Below, piece after piece: positions 16,132 through 24,831 of a stretch of 64,000 nucleotides of DNA; position 1 is the stretch's first letter; every line of letters begins with the position of its first letter. A program made the translations under genes and the position numbers. The notes under the pieces were generated by a model. It saw only the letters and a program-made list of their open reading frames with translations, made no database searches and was not told where the DNA came from. The stretch is from Novosphingobium sp. SG919 (GTDB lineage: Bacteria > Pseudomonadota > Alphaproteobacteria > Sphingomonadales > Sphingomonadaceae). The stretch spans positions 186,001-250,000 of the forward strand of contig NZ_JABCNG010000001.1 in the NCBI RefSeq assembly GCF_012932495.1, given 5' to 3'.

Positions 16132-18237
16132 ATGTTCAAGCGATTTGGCTCGCCCGGTGCCATGGCCCTTCCGGCCGGCATCCTCATGCTCATCGTGCTG
16201 ATGATCGTGCCGCTTCCCTCGATGCTGCTCGACATGTTCTTCGTGCTCAACATCGCCTTGTCAGTGGCGATTCTGATGGCGGCGATGAACGCAGAAAAGC
16301 CGCTGGATTTCAGTTCTTTCCCGTCCGTCCTGCTGTTTGCCACGCTGTTGCGCCTGGCGCTCAACGTGGCGTCCACCCGCATCGTGCTGGTGCGCGGGCA
16401 CGAGGGCGAAGCGGCGGCCGGCCACGTGATCGAGGCGTTCGGCGCGTTCCTGGTGGGCGGCAATTTCGCCGTCGGCCTGTTCGTGTTCATGATCCTGATG
16501 ATCATCAACCTGGTGGTCGTGACCAAGGGTGCGGGCCGCGTTTCGGAAGTGTCCGCCCGCTTCACCCTGGATGCCTTGCCGGGCAAGCAGATGGCGATCG
16601 ATGCCGATCTGGCAGCCGGCCTGATGAGCGCCGACGAGGCCAAGTCCCGCCGCCGCGAGGTTTCGACCGAAGCGGATTTCTATGGTGCGATGGACGGCGC
16701 CAGCAAGTTCGTGAAGGGCGACGCGATCGCCGCGCTGCTGATCCTGGGCGTCAATATCCTGGCCGGCTTTTGCCTGGGCATGATCACCCATGGCTTGAGC
16801 GCGGGCGAAGCGGCGCAACGCTATGTCACCCTGGCGGTGGGCGACGCGCTGGTGGCGCAAGTGCCCTCCTTGCTGCTGTCGATCGCGGCGGCGGTGATCG
16901 TCACCCGCGTTTCGGACACGCGCGACCTGGCCGGCCAGATCGGCCACCAGTTTGCCAACCCCTCGACCTGGCTGCCCGTGGCGGTGATCCTGGGCGCGAT
17001 CGGCGCCATTCCCGCCATGCCGCAAACCGTGTTCCTGCCCGCTGCGGCGGGCGCGGGCTGGCTGTGGTGGGCCCTGCGCCAGCGCGCACGCCGCCCCGAG
17101 CCGGTGCTCGAACCCGAAGCGCCGCCGAGCGACCCTGCGCGCATCACGCTGGAGGAAGTGAGCGACCATACGCTTGTCACCATCGAGCTGGGCTACGGCC
17201 TGGTGCACCTGGTGGACGAGCGGCGCGGTTCGCCGCTGGTCACTCGGATCACCGGGGTGCGCAAGCAGTTGAGCCAGGCGTTCGGCTTTGTCGTGCCGCA
17301 GTTCCGCGTGCGCGACAGCCTGGATCTTGGCCCCAACGATTATCGCATCATGCTGGGCGGGGTGCCGCTGGGCGGGGCGACCGTGCGGGCCGATCGCGTG
17401 CTGGCGATCGACGCGGGCGAGGCACGCACCGATCACGGCCTGATGGGCGAGGCGACGCGCGACCCCAGCTTTGGCTGCCCGGCGCTGTGGATCGAGAACC
17501 ACTTGCGCGACCAGGCCATCGCCGAAGGCTTTTTGACGGTGGACGCCAGTACGGTGATCGCCACGCATCTCAACCAGTTGCTGAGCGAACGGCCGCAACT
17601 GCTGCTGGGACCGGACGAAGTGCGCGCGATCCTGGAGGCCGTGCGCGAGCGCGCGCCGGGCCTGGTGGAAACGCTGCATCCCCAGCCGCTGTCGCTGGCA
17701 GCCCTCACCCGCCTGCTCCACGCCTTGCTGGAAGACGGGGTGACCATCGCGCACCCGCTGCCGATCCTCTCGGCGTTGAGCCAGGCGGTGCTGCAAACCA
17801 CCGAGCACGAAAAGCTGGTGGACCTGCTGCGCGCCGAACTGGGCGGGCTGATCGTGGCGCGGGTGTGCGGCCCGGCCGAGCGGCTGCCGGTGCTGACGCT
17901 TTCGGCGCAGCTGGAAGGCATGATCGTGGGCGGGATGCACGATCCCGTCACCGGCCAGCCGGTGATCGAGCCAGATCTTGCGCGCACTATCGGCGAGCGC
18001 GTCAACCTGATCATCGCGCAGCGCGGGCCAGGCGCGATTTCGCCCGCGCTGATCGTGCAGCCGCGCGCGCGGCGGGCGCTCGCCGCGCTGATGCGCCAGC
18101 GCGCCCCTGCCTGCCTGGTGCTGTCGATCGCGGAATTGCCGCCCACCCAGCCGATCGAGGTGGTGGCCGTGATCGGCGAGGAGACGCCCACCGGCCCGCC
18201 GCAATTGCCGCCGCCAGAGCCAGCGATGGCGGCCTGA
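16132..18237 (+). CDS. flhA: flagellar export gate protein FlhA
   Basis: Central membrane component of the flagellar type III export apparatus, 701 aa, normal length. The first 310 residues or so hold the helices (opening LPAGILMLIVLMIVPLP) and the conserved FHIPEP-type region containing LLRLALNVASTR and GGNFAVGLFVF. The rest is the cytoplasmic substrate-docking domain. It starts 6 bases after the transglycosylase and precedes fliA by 43 bases. flhB and the fli export genes are outside the window. Confidence 0.97.
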   Translation: MFKRFGSPGAMALPAGILMLIVLMIVPLPSMLLDMFFVLNIALSVAILMAAMNAEKPLDFSSFPSVLLFATLLRLALNVASTRIVLVRGHEGEAAAGHVIEAFGAFLVGGNFAVGLFVFMILMIINLVVVTKGAGRVSEVSARFTLDALPGKQMAIDADLAAGLMSADEAKSRRREVSTEADFYGAMDGASKFVKGDAIAALLILGVNILAGFCLGMITHGLSAGEAAQRYVTLAVGDALVAQVPSLLLSIAAAVIVTRVSDTRDLAGQIGHQFANPSTWLPVAVILGAIGAIPAMPQTVFLPAAAGAGWLWWALRQRARRPEPVLEPEAPPSDPARITLEEVSDHTLVTIELGYGLVHLVDERRGSPLVTRITGVRKQLSQAFGFVVPQFRVRDSLDLGPNDYRIMLGGVPLGGATVRADRVLAIDAGEARTDHGLMGEATRDPSFGCPALWIENHLRDQAIAEGFLTVDASTVIATHLNQLLSERPQLLLGPDEVRAILEAVRERAPGLVETLHPQPLSLAALTRLLHALLEDGVTIAHPLPILSALSQAVLQTTEHEKLVDLLRAELGGLIVARVCGPAERLPVLTLSAQLEGMIVGGMHDPVTGQPVIEPDLARTIGERVNLIIAQRGPGAISPALIVQPRARRALAALMRQRAPACLVLSIAELPPTQPIEVVAVIGEETPTGPPQLPPPEPAMAA

Positions 18238-18280
18238 TCCCTGCACCTGCCCCCTTCTTCAAAAAAGAAAACGAGCTTTC

Positions 18281-19012
18281 ATGAAACACGATCACCGCAG
18301 CTTTGCCGCCTCGCGTGCCTATCGTGACGACACCGCCGACCGCATCCGCCGTTTCCTGCCGATGGTGCGACGCCTGGCCTGGCACGTTCACGGCTCTGGC
18401 CATGCGGGGGTGGATGTCGATGATCTGGTCCAGGCCGGCCTGGTGGCGCTGACCGAATGCGCGCAAAAGCATTCGGGCCCCACCGAGGATGGCTTTGCCG
18501 CCTATGCCAAGCTGCGCGTGCGCGGCGCGATGGTGGACCTGTTGCGGCGCACGATGCCGCTGTCGCGCACCTCGTCGGATCGGCGCCGCACCTTGCGGGA
18601 AAAGACCAACCAGCTGACCATGGAACTGGGCCGCATGCCCACCGAACCGGAACTGGCGCGTGCCCTGGGCCTGTCAGACACGGAACTGGCCGAACTGCGC
18701 GCGGCGAGCGAACCGGTGCGGATCGAGGCGATCGACGATGCCTATTCCGACAGCGACGCTGCCTTTGCCGACGACCGGCCCGATGCCTTTGCCCAACTCG
18801 CCGATGCCGAAAGCCGCCAGATCGTGGCCACCGCGATCGCTGCCCTGCCCGAACGGCTGCAACTGGTGATCCAGCTCTATTTCGTGGAGGAACTCAACCT
18901 GGCGGAAATCGCGCAAGTGCTGGAAGTTTCGGTGCCGCGCGTCCACCAGTTGAAAGCCCAGGCGCTCGACAAGCTGCGTAGCGGCCTGGGCAGCGGGTTT
19001 GATGTGTTGTGA
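18281..19012 (+). CDS. fliA: flagellar sigma factor FliA (sigma-28)
   Basis: RNA polymerase sigma factor for late flagellar and chemotaxis genes, 243 aa. Region 2 (RRFLPMVRRLAWHV ... DVDDLVQAGLVALTECA, with YAKLRVRGAMVDLLR), region 3 (RTLREKTNQLTMELGRMPTEPE) and region 4 helix-turn-helix (LPERLQLVIQLYFVEELNLAEIA, split here, then VPRVHQLKAQALDKLR) are all present. Held in check by FlgM (14191). The third gene behind the sigma-54 promoter at 15046, which gives the usual RpoN-to-FliA cascade. Confidence 0.96.
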   Translation: MKHDHRSFAASRAYRDDTADRIRRFLPMVRRLAWHVHGSGHAGVDVDDLVQAGLVALTECAQKHSGPTEDGFAAYAKLRVRGAMVDLLRRTMPLSRTSSDRRRTLREKTNQLTMELGRMPTEPELARALGLSDTELAELRAASEPVRIEAIDDAYSDSDAAFADDRPDAFAQLADAESRQIVATAIAALPERLQLVIQLYFVEELNLAEIAQVLEVSVPRVHQLKAQALDKLRSGLGSGFDVL

Positions 19013-19046
19013 TCCTCCTCGTGCCGGGGAGGAAACGCCGCGCGAG

Positions 19047-19784
19047 TCAGCCCCCCGGGTTGATCGAACCGCCCACGCCCAGCCGCTTGCCATCAGTGAT
19101 GATCACCTTGTCGCCCAGGCTGGCCACCTTGAACAGCCGCTTGGCGAATTCGTTGGGCACGCCGACGCAGCCATTGGTGGCATAGCCTTTTTCCACCTTG
19201 GACCCGTGGATCGAGACGCCATCGTTGGTCAGCCGCAGCATGTAGGGCATCGGCGCGTCATAGAGGTTGGAGACGTGGGTGGCATCTTTCTGGGTGATCG
19301 GAAACACGCCCAGCGGGGTGGGCTTGTCGCCATAGCCCTTGAGAATGGCGGTGGCGCCGATCTCGTGCCCGTTGCGAAATACAGAAAGCACGCGCGCCGT
19401 CAGGTCCACCGTGATCACCACCGGGCCGGGCTCGCCCTGGCTTTCGTCCCAATAGAATTGGCCAAAGCGGATGGGGCCGTCGATCTTGAGCACGGACTTG
19501 ACCACGAAGGGTGTATCGACGGCGGCTGTCTGTGCGGGCGCCGGGGCGGCAGCCGGCGTTGGCGCAGGTTGGGCCTGGGCCAGCAGTGCCGCGGGCTGGG
19601 TGGCCTGTGCGTCGTCATCGCCGGCAAGCGCGCGCGCCAGGTCCTGTCCCACGTGAAAGGCCAGCAACATGGCCAGCCCTGTGGCGCTGACGCCCACGGC
19701 CAGTACCGCCAGGCGCTGCCATTGCGGCCTGCCTTTGCGTGTGGGCCATAGCGCCTTGCGCCACTGCGCCAGCTTTCCCGCCAT
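19047..19784 (-). CDS. membrane-anchored L,D-transpeptidase (YkuD domain)
   Basis: Periplasmic cell-wall enzyme, 245 aa. One N-terminal membrane segment (about 25-45), an Ala/Pro/Gln-rich linker (about 55-90), then the YkuD catalytic domain with IHGSKVEKGYATNGCVGV; the catalytic Cys is about residue 206. The canonical ending SxGCxR is replaced by NGCVGVP, so the arginine after the Cys is missing. The ATG at 19784 is chosen because AAAGGA lies 9 bases upstream; an upstream ATG at 19802 has no such site. It converges on fliA and is probably unrelated to flagella. Confidence 0.88.
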   Translation of the reverse strand: MAGKLAQWRKALWPTRKGRPQWQRLAVLAVGVSATGLAMLLAFHVGQDLARALAGDDDAQATQPAALLAQAQPAPTPAAAPAPAQTAAVDTPFVVKSVLKIDGPIRFGQFYWDESQGEPGPVVITVDLTARVLSVFRNGHEIGATAILKGYGDKPTPLGVFPITQKDATHVSNLYDAPMPYMLRLTNDGVSIHGSKVEKGYATNGCVGVPNEFAKRLFKVASLGDKVIITDGKRLGVGGSINPGG

Positions 19785-19920
19785 GCCTGACGATCCTTTC
19801 ATGCGTAAACGATAGCCGTTGCGCGCGTCTCGGCCAAGGCACGCGGCCACGCTGTCTCGGCTAGGGACACAGCATGGCGGTATCGTTAATCACCGTGGTT
19901 GCGAAATGGTTGCACTGCAA

Positions 19921-19975
19921 GATCCACCCCTCTCTGCGGGGAGGGGAACCGCCGCAAAGCGGTGGTGGAGGGGCC
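19921..19975. repeat. palindromic GC-rich repeat element
   Basis: Two nested hairpins in a run: CCCCTC/GAGGGG around TCTGCGGG, then CCGC-N6-GCGG, bounded by outer CCACCCC/GGTGGAGGGG. It occupies most of the 292-base gap between two divergent genes. It resembles REP-like intergenic palindromes; similar CTCCC-type palindromes recur at 26255, 28694 and 54983. Confidence 0.5.
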
Positions 19976-20076
19976 TGGGTCGCGCCTGACACCTCCCCAT
20001 CGGTGATGCGGAGGATCATGCGGACGGGCGGCGTGTTTCAGCTTGGGGCAAGGTTGGCTATGCCACAAGCACGGCG

Positions 20077-20724
20077 ATGATCGATCCGGCCCCCCTGCTC
20101 GGCGCGCTCCCGCCCTGGCTCACCAGCCCGCCGCCCCTGCTGGCTGCGGCCCTGGTGGCCATGGTGCTGGTCACCCTGGCCGGATTGGGCCACGGCGTGC
20201 TGGCGCGGCTGATGCGGTTTTGCGGCAACCTGGTGCTGGTAGCGGTGCTGGCGGTGGCGTGCCTGCGCTTCGTCCATCTCGATCCCTCGTTCGCGCACTT
20301 CATGCCGAGCATCGGCATGCCCGAAGCGCAGGTTTCCGGCGGGGAAGTGCGCGTGCCGCTGGCGGCCGACGGGCATTACTGGATCGAGGCGAACGTGAAC
20401 GGCACGCGCACCCGCTTCATGGTCGATACCGGGGCCACGATCACCACGCTCTGCGCCGAAGGCGCGAGCGAGGCCGGCATTGCGCCTGATCCGCTGCGCC
20501 TGCCGGTGGTGATGCACACGGCCAACGGAGACGTGGAAGCACAGACCGCGCGCGTCGAAACCCTGAAGTTCGGCTCCATCGTGGCGCGCGACATGGACGT
20601 GATCGTGAGCGAGACCACCGGCGGCCTCAACGTGCTGGGCATGAATTTTCTCAACCGCCTGAAAGGCTGGCGGGTGGAAGAAGGCGTGCTGATCCTTACC
20701 CCGCGCCATCCGCAGAGCGTGTAA
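20077..20724 (+). CDS. TIGR02281-type retropepsin-like aspartic protease
   Basis: 215 aa, clan AA single-domain protease in the envelope. Two membrane segments at the N-terminus (about 18-38 and 50-66) are followed by a protease domain whose active-site motif RFMVDTGAT has the catalytic Asp at about 117. The closing LNVLGMNFLNRL is typical of this family, which is common in alphaproteobacteria and of unknown physiological role. The 3' end overlaps the converging DUF418 gene by 29 bases. Confidence 0.88.
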   Translation: MIDPAPLLGALPPWLTSPPPLLAAALVAMVLVTLAGLGHGVLARLMRFCGNLVLVAVLAVACLRFVHLDPSFAHFMPSIGMPEAQVSGGEVRVPLAADGHYWIEANVNGTRTRFMVDTGATITTLCAEGASEAGIAPDPLRLPVVMHTANGDVEAQTARVETLKFGSIVARDMDVIVSETTGGLNVLGMNFLNRLKGWRVEEGVLILTPRHPQSV

Positions 20725-21979
20725 CGCCGGCAAAAGTCAGCCGGCGCCACAGGGCTTCCAATGGTCCCTGGCCAAAGCGCGCCAGCCACGCCTGTGGCCA
20801 GGCCAGCATCAGCGCCCAGCCCAGCCCCACGAACAGCGGCAAGCTGCCGCGCTGCACTTCATGGGCATTCCCCCAGCCCAGCCCGGCGCCCCAGCCGCAA
20901 AACAGCGCGCTCATCACCAGGCTGGTGCCCAGGTAATTGGTAAAGGCACAGCGACCGGCGGCGGCCATGGCGCGGCCCGGCGCGCGGTCGGCCAGCGCCG
21001 GCCAGGCCAAAAGAAGCGCCGCGGCATAGCCCAGCGCCATGGCCAGGCGCGGCAGGGCGGCCATGTCGGTGGTGACGGCAAAGGTCAGCTGCGGCGGCCA
21101 GCCGGCATGATCGGCCCATAGCAGCAACGCGGCGGTGGCCGCGCCGCCCAGAGCCGTGCCGCCCAGCGCAACGGCCGCCATGGCCCGGCGGGGCCAGCGC
21201 GCGGTGAAGAAACCGCTTTTGAACAGGGCCATGCCGATCAGCATTAGCGGGAAGGTTTCGCTGAACGTGTTGAGCGCGGCGGTGATCGGGAACGTGGGCG
21301 TGCCGATCACCCGCAGCGCCACCGCCTGGCCCCAGCCGGCGTGCAGCACTTGGGCGTCGGCGGCCAGCGATTGCGCCACGCGCGTGGCGATATCGGCCAT
21401 GGCGGCGCGATCGGCAGGCGTGCCCAGGCCGGCCAGCACGCGCTGCTCACCCGCAATCGCGGGCAGCGCGGCCAGGGCATCTAAGGCATGGGCCAGCACG
21501 AAGACCGGCAGGGCAATCGCCAGCAGCGCGCGGGGATCGAGCCGGCGCAGCGCCAGCGCCAGAAGGCCGCACAGCGCATAGGCGAACAGGATATCGCCCC
21601 ACCACAGCAGCGCATAATGCAGGTAGCCGAACAACATCAGCCACAGCAGGCGGCGCACTTGCATGACATCGCTTGAAAGGCCGCGCCGCTCCACGCTTTG
21701 CGCAAACAGCACCATGCTGGCCCCGAACAGCAGCGTGAACAGGCCGCGCATCTTGCCATCGAACAGCATGAAGCTGACCACGAACCAGCCCAGCCCGGCG
21801 CCATCGGGCCGGGGCAGGGCCGGGCTCAGGCTGGCCAGCTGCGGCCCCCAGAACCCGGTGATGTTGATCGCCAGGATGCCCAGCACGGCAAAGCCGCGCA
21901 GGAAATCCAGCGCGGCGATGCGTGCAGGCGGGGAGGGCGCCGGGGAGACAGGATCGGGCGTGGTCATCCCCGCCGCCAT
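20696..21979 (-). CDS. DUF418-domain membrane protein (YeiB-like)
   Basis: 427 aa polytopic inner-membrane protein. The opening RIAALDFLRGFAVLGILAIN is the family signature, also seen in acyltransferase-3-like proteins. The C-terminal DUF418 part has AAAGRCAFTNYLGTSLVMS and GPLEALWRRLTF. Function of the family is unproven; a transport role has been proposed. Start could be 21979 or the ATG at 21967. It overlaps the protease tail-to-tail by 29 bases. Confidence 0.85.
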   Translation of the reverse strand: MAAGMTTPDPVSPAPSPPARIAALDFLRGFAVLGILAINITGFWGPQLASLSPALPRPDGAGLGWFVVSFMLFDGKMRGLFTLLFGASMVLFAQSVERRGLSSDVMQVRRLLWLMLFGYLHYALLWWGDILFAYALCGLLALALRRLDPRALLAIALPVFVLAHALDALAALPAIAGEQRVLAGLGTPADRAAMADIATRVAQSLAADAQVLHAGWGQAVALRVIGTPTFPITAALNTFSETFPLMLIGMALFKSGFFTARWPRRAMAAVALGGTALGGAATAALLLWADHAGWPPQLTFAVTTDMAALPRLAMALGYAAALLLAWPALADRAPGRAMAAAGRCAFTNYLGTSLVMSALFCGWGAGLGWGNAHEVQRGSLPLFVGLGWALMLAWPQAWLARFGQGPLEALWRRLTFAGVTRSADGAG

Positions 21980-22013
21980 GCACCGGGCGCGGCTGGCGGA
22001 AAAGCCAAAACCG

Positions 22014-23210
22014 TCAGGGTTTCAGGGTGATGCAATCCACGCCGGCGCCCTTGAGCGCGGCACAGGCGCGCGAAGCCTCTGCCTGGCTGGCAAAGCCGCC
22101 AGCCAGCACGCGGGTGACCGCGCCCTGCGCCAGATCGATACGCGGGTGCCCGGCCATTTCCGGCCGGCCGCGCACGCGCGCCCACAGGCTGTCGGCATTG
22201 CTCTTTTGCGCAAAGGCACCCAACTGGATGCGCCAGGCGCCCGTCGCCGGGCGCGGGGTCTTTTCCACCGCAGGACGCGGGGCAGACGCAGGCTTGGCCG
22301 GTGCCAGCTTTGGCGCGGGTGGCGTGGGCGGGGCCGGGCGCGGCGCGGGTGTTGCGCGCGGCACTTCCACCGGATTGGCATAGCTGGCTCCCGCCATGAT
22401 CGGGCCATTGCCGTCTGCCGGCGTTCCCGGCTGCGATGCCGGCAAGTCCACCCGCGTCAAAGGCGTGGGGCCGGGCCGCGGCGTGGGCGCCGTGGGCGGC
22501 GTGGCGCTCGCCACGGCAACGGGCGCAGCGGCAGGGGCGGGGGCGGGGACGGACGGGCTGTCTGTCGCGGGCACACTCACGCCCAATTCGGCGGCCGCCA
22601 ATTCGCGCGAGCGCTGCTCGCTGGTGCGCGATTCCAGGTCGCTGGCAAGAGAGGCGCCCATCTGGCGCTGTTCCAGCGGGATCACCTGGTTCATGGTCTT
22701 GAGGCTGTCGATCGCCTGGGGCAGGCCTACGGCGGCCGCCCGCGTCATCAGCGCATAGGCGCGCACCCAGTCCTTCGGCTGGAAATCGCCGTTGAACGCG
22801 GCCACGCCCAGCACATACATCGCGCGCGGTTCGCCCCGGTCGGCCGAGGCGTTGAGCCAGGGCAGCGCTTCGCTTTGCCGCCCGGTCTGGAACAGCAGGA
22901 TGCCATAGTTGTCGGCAGCGCGGGCGTGACCCTGGCGCGCGGCCTTGTGAAACCAGTCTTCGGCCCTGGCCATGTCCTTGGGCATGCCGCGCCCCAGCTT
23001 GGCCGCCTGGCCCATGTTGAACTGCGCGTCGGCGTCACCCTTGGCCGCCGGCCCCTGCCACTGCCTGACGGCGGCGGCATAATCGCCGCGCGACCAGGCG
23101 TTCACCCCATCGCGCACATCGGCCCAGGCCGCGGTGGGCAACAGCGAGGCCGCCACAGCCAGGGCCGCCACGGTGCGAAAGGAACCGGTCTTGATGCGCG
23201 AATGAGTCAT
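22014..23210 (-). CDS. secreted Sel1/TPR-repeat protein with C-terminal SPOR domain
   Basis: Periplasmic protein, 398 aa from the ATG at 23210. Signal peptide ending AAWA (about 1-30), then tetratrico/Sel1-like repeats (for example GDADAQFNMGQAAKLGRGMP and GHARAADNYGILLFQTG) at about 40-180, a long Pro/Ala-rich linker, and a C-terminal SPOR domain (about 325-398) opening WRIQLGAFAQKSNADSLW. SPOR domains bind septal denuded peptidoglycan. An in-frame ATG at 23243 preceded by GAGGGG is an equally good start. Divergent from the ParA gene. Confidence 0.85.
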   Translation of the reverse strand: MTHSRIKTGSFRTVAALAVAASLLPTAAWADVRDGVNAWSRGDYAAAVRQWQGPAAKGDADAQFNMGQAAKLGRGMPKDMARAEDWFHKAARQGHARAADNYGILLFQTGRQSEALPWLNASADRGEPRAMYVLGVAAFNGDFQPKDWVRAYALMTRAAAVGLPQAIDSLKTMNQVIPLEQRQMGASLASDLESRTSEQRSRELAAAELGVSVPATDSPSVPAPAPAAAPVAVASATPPTAPTPRPGPTPLTRVDLPASQPGTPADGNGPIMAGASYANPVEVPRATPAPRPAPPTPPAPKLAPAKPASAPRPAVEKTPRPATGAWRIQLGAFAQKSNADSLWARVRGRPEMAGHPRIDLAQGAVTRVLAGGFASQAEASRACAALKGAGVDCITLKP

Positions 23211-23483
23211 GACGAATGCGAATCTCTTGCCCAGGCGGTCCATTTGCGGGTTTCCCCTCAGATGTCTTGCGTGAAAAATGGTAAACAAGTTTTCCTGCAT
23301 CGTCATCGCCGGCGTGAACTTGGCGGGTCTTTCGTTCTATTTCGGAACACGATTGCGCTGATGCTGTGGCAACTTTGTGCCGTGCCGGGTGCAGGGCCTG
23401 CAAAAGCGGGGGTGTTAACCAAAATTTCAGCGCAATCTGCGAATCCCTGATGCCTGACCGCACGGCAGTTTCAGGGGGACACA

Positions 23484-24227
23484 TTGCGCGTACTGGCCTT
23501 GGCTTCGCAAAAAGGGGGATCGGGCAAGACCACCTTGTCTGGCCACCTTGCCGTGCAGGCGCAGCGCGCCGGAGCCGGGCCCGTGGTGCTGATCGACATC
23601 GATCCGCAAGGTTCGCTGGCCGATTGGTGGAACGAGCGCGAGGCCGATTTCCCCGCCTTTGCCCAGACCACCGTGGGCCGCCTGGCCCAGGATCTTCAGG
23701 TTCTGCGCCAGCAGGGCTTCAAGTTGGCGGTGATCGATACGCCGCCGGCCATCACCATGGCGATCCAGTCGGTCATCGCGCTGGCCGAGCTCATCGTGGT
23801 GCCCACGCGCCCTTCACCGCATGACTTGCGCGCCGTGGGGGCCACGGTCGATCTGTGCGAGCGGGCGGGCAAGCCGCTGATCTTTGCCGTCAATGGCGCC
23901 ACGCCCAAGGCGCGGATCACCGCCGAAGCGATCGTCGCCCTGTCGCAGCATGGCACGGTGGCGCCGATCACGCTGCACCATCGCACCGATTTTGCCGCCT
24001 CGATGATTGACGGGCGCACGGTCATGGAAGTTGATCCCACCGGCCGGTCTGCGGCCGAGATCGCCCAGCTGTGGAGCTATATCTCCGAACGCCTGGAAAA
24101 GAACTTTCGCCGCACGGTGTTTGCCGTGCCGCAGCCGGGCCAGGCGGGCATGGCCCCGGTGCGCGCCCTGGGCGGCGCCGCGCCGCGCCCGGTCGGCAGC
24201 TTCGGCCGCCGCGTGATCGGCTCGTGA
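23484..24227 (+). CDS. ParA-family ATPase
   Basis: 247 aa cytoplasmic P-loop ATPase of the ParA/MinD group. Deviant Walker A KGGSGKTT (about 10-17), an IDIDPQGSLADWW switch, and a VIDTPPA Walker B-like motif. The start is TTG at 23484 with AGGGGG a few bases upstream. The C-terminal 40 residues are a Pro/Gly-rich tail. It is chromosomal but not the parAB partner, because no ParB gene adjoins. The neighbours are a ribbon-helix-helix-like protein 17 bases downstream and SPOR proteins on both sides, suggesting positioning of an envelope or septal structure. Confidence 0.9.
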   Translation: MRVLALASQKGGSGKTTLSGHLAVQAQRAGAGPVVLIDIDPQGSLADWWNEREADFPAFAQTTVGRLAQDLQVLRQQGFKLAVIDTPPAITMAIQSVIALAELIVVPTRPSPHDLRAVGATVDLCERAGKPLIFAVNGATPKARITAEAIVALSQHGTVAPITLHHRTDFAASMIDGRTVMEVDPTGRSAAEIAQLWSYISERLEKNFRRTVFAVPQPGQAGMAPVRALGGAAPRPVGSFGRRVIGS

Positions 24228-24244
24228 GCGAGAGGGAGCCTGCC

Positions 24245-24811
24245 ATGACCACGCCAGAAACCAAGCCTTTTGCCTCGCTTACCGGTTCGCTGCTGGCGCG
24301 CAAGGGCGCCGCGCGCCCGGCGATGCGCAGCCATGTCTCGCTCGATTGGGCGGGGGTGGAAGCGGCGCCGGACGATCCGGCGCCGCTCGACGCGCCTTTC
24401 GACGCGCCTTGTGTGGCGCAAGCCCTGCCGCTGGCAGATGTCGTCGCCCTGGAAGAGGCTGGCGAGGAAGACAGTCGCCCTGAAGTGTTGCGCCAGATCG
24501 CGCAGCTTTCCGCCGTGATGGGCCGCAAGGTGGCCGCCAATCGCCGCGCAGCGATGGATGTGGAACAACTTCCGGGCAAGAAGGTCGCCTTTACCCTGCG
24601 CCTCGATCCGCGCCGCCATGCCTTGCTGCGCGCCTGCTGCACGGCAGAGCGGCGCAGCGCCCAATCCCTGTTGATCGAGGCGCTGGATCGCCTGGTCGAT
24701 GCCACGCCGGGCTTGGACGATGTGCTGGCCCAACTGCCTGAAGCCGCAATTCCAACCGAACTTTCGCTCCCTTCGCGCTCTACTGCCGCGCACTCGCGGC
24801 AGCCGCGCTGA
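24245..24811 (+). CDS. putative ribbon-helix-helix partner of ParA
   Basis: 188 aa. Disordered acidic/Pro-rich first half, then a basic segment VAFTLRLDPRRHALLRACC followed by AQSLLIEALDRLVD (about 115-155), which has the beta-helix-helix spacing of RHH DNA-binding proteins. ParA-type ATPases often pair with such small partners. The ATG at 24245 has GAGAGGGAG upstream. It ends at 24811 and touches the frame of the next gene. Not assigned to a named family. Confidence 0.7.
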   Translation: MTTPETKPFASLTGSLLARKGAARPAMRSHVSLDWAGVEAAPDDPAPLDAPFDAPCVAQALPLADVVALEEAGEEDSRPEVLRQIAQLSAVMGRKVAANRRAAMDVEQLPGKKVAFTLRLDPRRHALLRACCTAERRSAQSLLIEALDRLVDATPGLDDVLAQLPEAAIPTELSLPSRSTAAHSRQPR

Positions 24812-24831
24812 TGACTTGTCGGGAAACGCCC

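Noticed and set aside
16261..18246. 661-codon open frame antisense to flhA
   Set aside because: Shadow of flhA with no domain or ribosome-binding site.
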